Assembly (NCBI GenBank): GCA_963082975.1
Contig: OY720344.1
Coordinates: 72,506,546-72,570,545, forward strand
Reading direction: 5' to 3'
Length of the DNA stretch: 64,000 nucleotides
Source: Labia minor
Taxonomy: Eukaryota; Arthropoda; Insecta; Dermaptera; Spongiphoridae
The notes beneath the pieces were generated by a model. It was given only the letters and a program-made list of their open reading frames with translations. It ran no database searches and was not told the origin of the DNA. The translations under genes were made by a program, and so were the position numbers. Shown one piece after another: positions 62,589 through 64,000 of the stretch; the first letter of the stretch is position 1, and each line of letters opens with the position of its first letter.

Positions 62589-64000
62589 TATATATATAAA
62601 TATATATTATCCCTATAAACATTAAAAATCGCTATATATTGTAGAGATGTTATTTTTAGAAAAGATAAGAGTTTCAATTTATGAATAAAAGGAAGAGGAC
62701 GAAGAAAAATGTGAAAAAAAGAACAATGGGATTCGTTTTTAAAGATAACATGCTTTTAATCATAATTGGGGTCAGTAGTGACGAGATGGGTGGGAGATGC
62801 TTGACAAATATTTGTCTTTTTTCAAATGACACAAGAGATGAACGATGCAATGGTAAATGATCATTTGAAAAATATCTATAAAGGAGCAGAGTTAAATATG
62901 AGATTCCCATGTCCAAATATGAAATATCAATGCCAATTTATCTTCATAGAAAAAATGAATATAATCGATTGTTTTCTTAGTTTACTTTATGATATTGCCA
63001 TTAGTTTTACTATCACTTTTATTAAGCTAGAAAATAAAACAATATTCTATTTTCTATAATCTATATATATATAGAAATATTTTCATTCTTACTCTTTTCA
63101 TTTCATCTAATACAATAAAAGGATTATATCAATGGATTTGTTTTTCTTGTTTCATTCATTGTAAACAGCTTAGCTGACTAGAAAGTATATATAATATAAC
63201 ATTATTTATTGTGCGTTGGTGTTGACTTTGTCAACATTTGAACAAAAAACAAATCACGCACAATTTAAATTAAATAAGGATGCAAAAAGTATCTTTTATT
63301 CTATCTCTTAATAATATATAAATTTGATTATATATTATATATATATCACTAACGGATTGTTGGGTGGTTTTTGGATTAACCTCCCCTTTACAAATTAAAA
63401 ATAAATAAATAAAACTAAAAATGGGATCAATAGCTTCACCAGGTCAATGTCGTTGATTTTAGAGTTAAAAGTTATTTTTTACAGAATAACAAATTCAATT
63501 TAATCTATACCATTTACCAAAAGAAAATTAAATATTTCACTAAATACAAAGAATTTTTTATATATTATAAATAAATTCAATTTACATATTAAATTTAATG
63601 AAAATTTAAAAAATATCAAAAACAAAAAAAAAAAAAAAAAAAGAAAAAGAAAAACAAATAAATAAATATAATAGTGCAAAATAATAATTATAATATTTAT
63701 ATAACTAGTTTTTTAAATTTAATCAGAGATCGACACTTGAATACTTATATTCTGTATAAATTTTATTTTTCATACTTTTGAAATTAAATATGGCATAAGT
63801 GTAAATAATAAAATATGTGCATTTACATATATATATATATATATATACTTACTGTTAAAATATGTTAATGTATAAAATTATTTAATTGGCTAATTTTCCA
63901 ATTTTAATGTTTTTAAACAAAGTTACAATTTTACTTGAAATTTATTTATAAATGGAAAACGATCCCATTTAATTGAATAAAAAGATTAACTATCGAACCA
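62589..64000. other. AT-rich region at the window end
   Basis: No gene recognised. It contains a small inverted repeat (attgtgcgt ... acgcacaat, 63208-63264) with an inner gttgac-ttt-gtcaac hairpin, an A-rich run at 63620-63655 and a TA run at 63825-63848. Confidence 0.5.

Noticed and set aside
63208..63264. Inverted repeat attgtgcgt/acgcacaat with inner hairpin
   Set aside because: Only 57 bp with 9-10 bp arms and no target duplication; could be chance in this composition.
1..64000. CRISPR arrays, bacterial operons or a prophage
   Set aside because: The window is intron-rich eukaryotic DNA; the short repeats seen are microsatellites or transposon units without spacer structure.

Overview
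The window reads as a nuclear contig from an insect. It is extremely AT-rich, the genes have many short GT..AG exons separated by AT-rich introns, and the protein set is animal: WDR20, an APLF-like factor, ZFPL1, spastizin/ZFYVE26, an insect-type gustatory receptor and a membrane UDP-glycosyltransferase. The very low GC and the Helitron/Helentron-rich intronic DNA would suit a parasitoid (braconid, perhaps aphidiine) wasp, but that placement is inference and no marker in the window proves it.

Layout. 1-2466 (+): 3' end of a WDR20 gene. 2467-8177: AT-rich intergenic DNA with a foldback element and a diverged direct repeat. 8178-10446 (+): APLF-like gene with tandem PBZ fingers and an acidic C-terminus. 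10447-13190: LINE and Helitron remnants. 13191-16915 (+): complete ZFPL1, with a hAT relic, a hAT-type MITE and a foldback element in its introns. 18394-37928 (-): complete spastizin/ZFYVE26 gene. I resolve it into 41 exons whose phases all agree (7329 bp, 2442 codons plus stop). One of its introns holds a gustatory receptor gene on the opposite strand (20924-22683). Other introns hold a DINE-1-like element, a composite Helitron-like repeat and a non-autonomous Helitron carrying a LINE fragment. 37929-42574: intergenic, with a possible solo LTR and a long foldback element. 42575-43240 (+): a small two-exon, probably tail-anchored membrane protein. 43241-47154: repeats (DINE-1-like copy, hAT MITE, pogo-type transposase relic, LINE relic). 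47155-57681 (+): complete UDP-glycosyltransferase in seven exons. Its 5.8 kb fifth intron splits the UGT signature and is packed with Helentron-like units carrying an endonuclease-domain fragment. 57682-64000: AT-rich DNA with microsatellites and a broken DD41D mariner element.

The genes do not form a pathway. They are independent housekeeping genes (deubiquitinase cofactor, DNA repair/PAR reading, cis-Golgi protein, lysosome/AP-5 partner) plus two environment-facing genes (taste receptor, detoxification enzyme). The most unusual content is the gustatory receptor whose stop codon lies 8 bp from an antisense spastizin exon, the FHA-less APLF-like protein, and the Helitron/Helentron-derived repeats in the introns. 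Exon boundaries were read by eye from splice signals, phase continuity and family similarity. No search or alignment was run.
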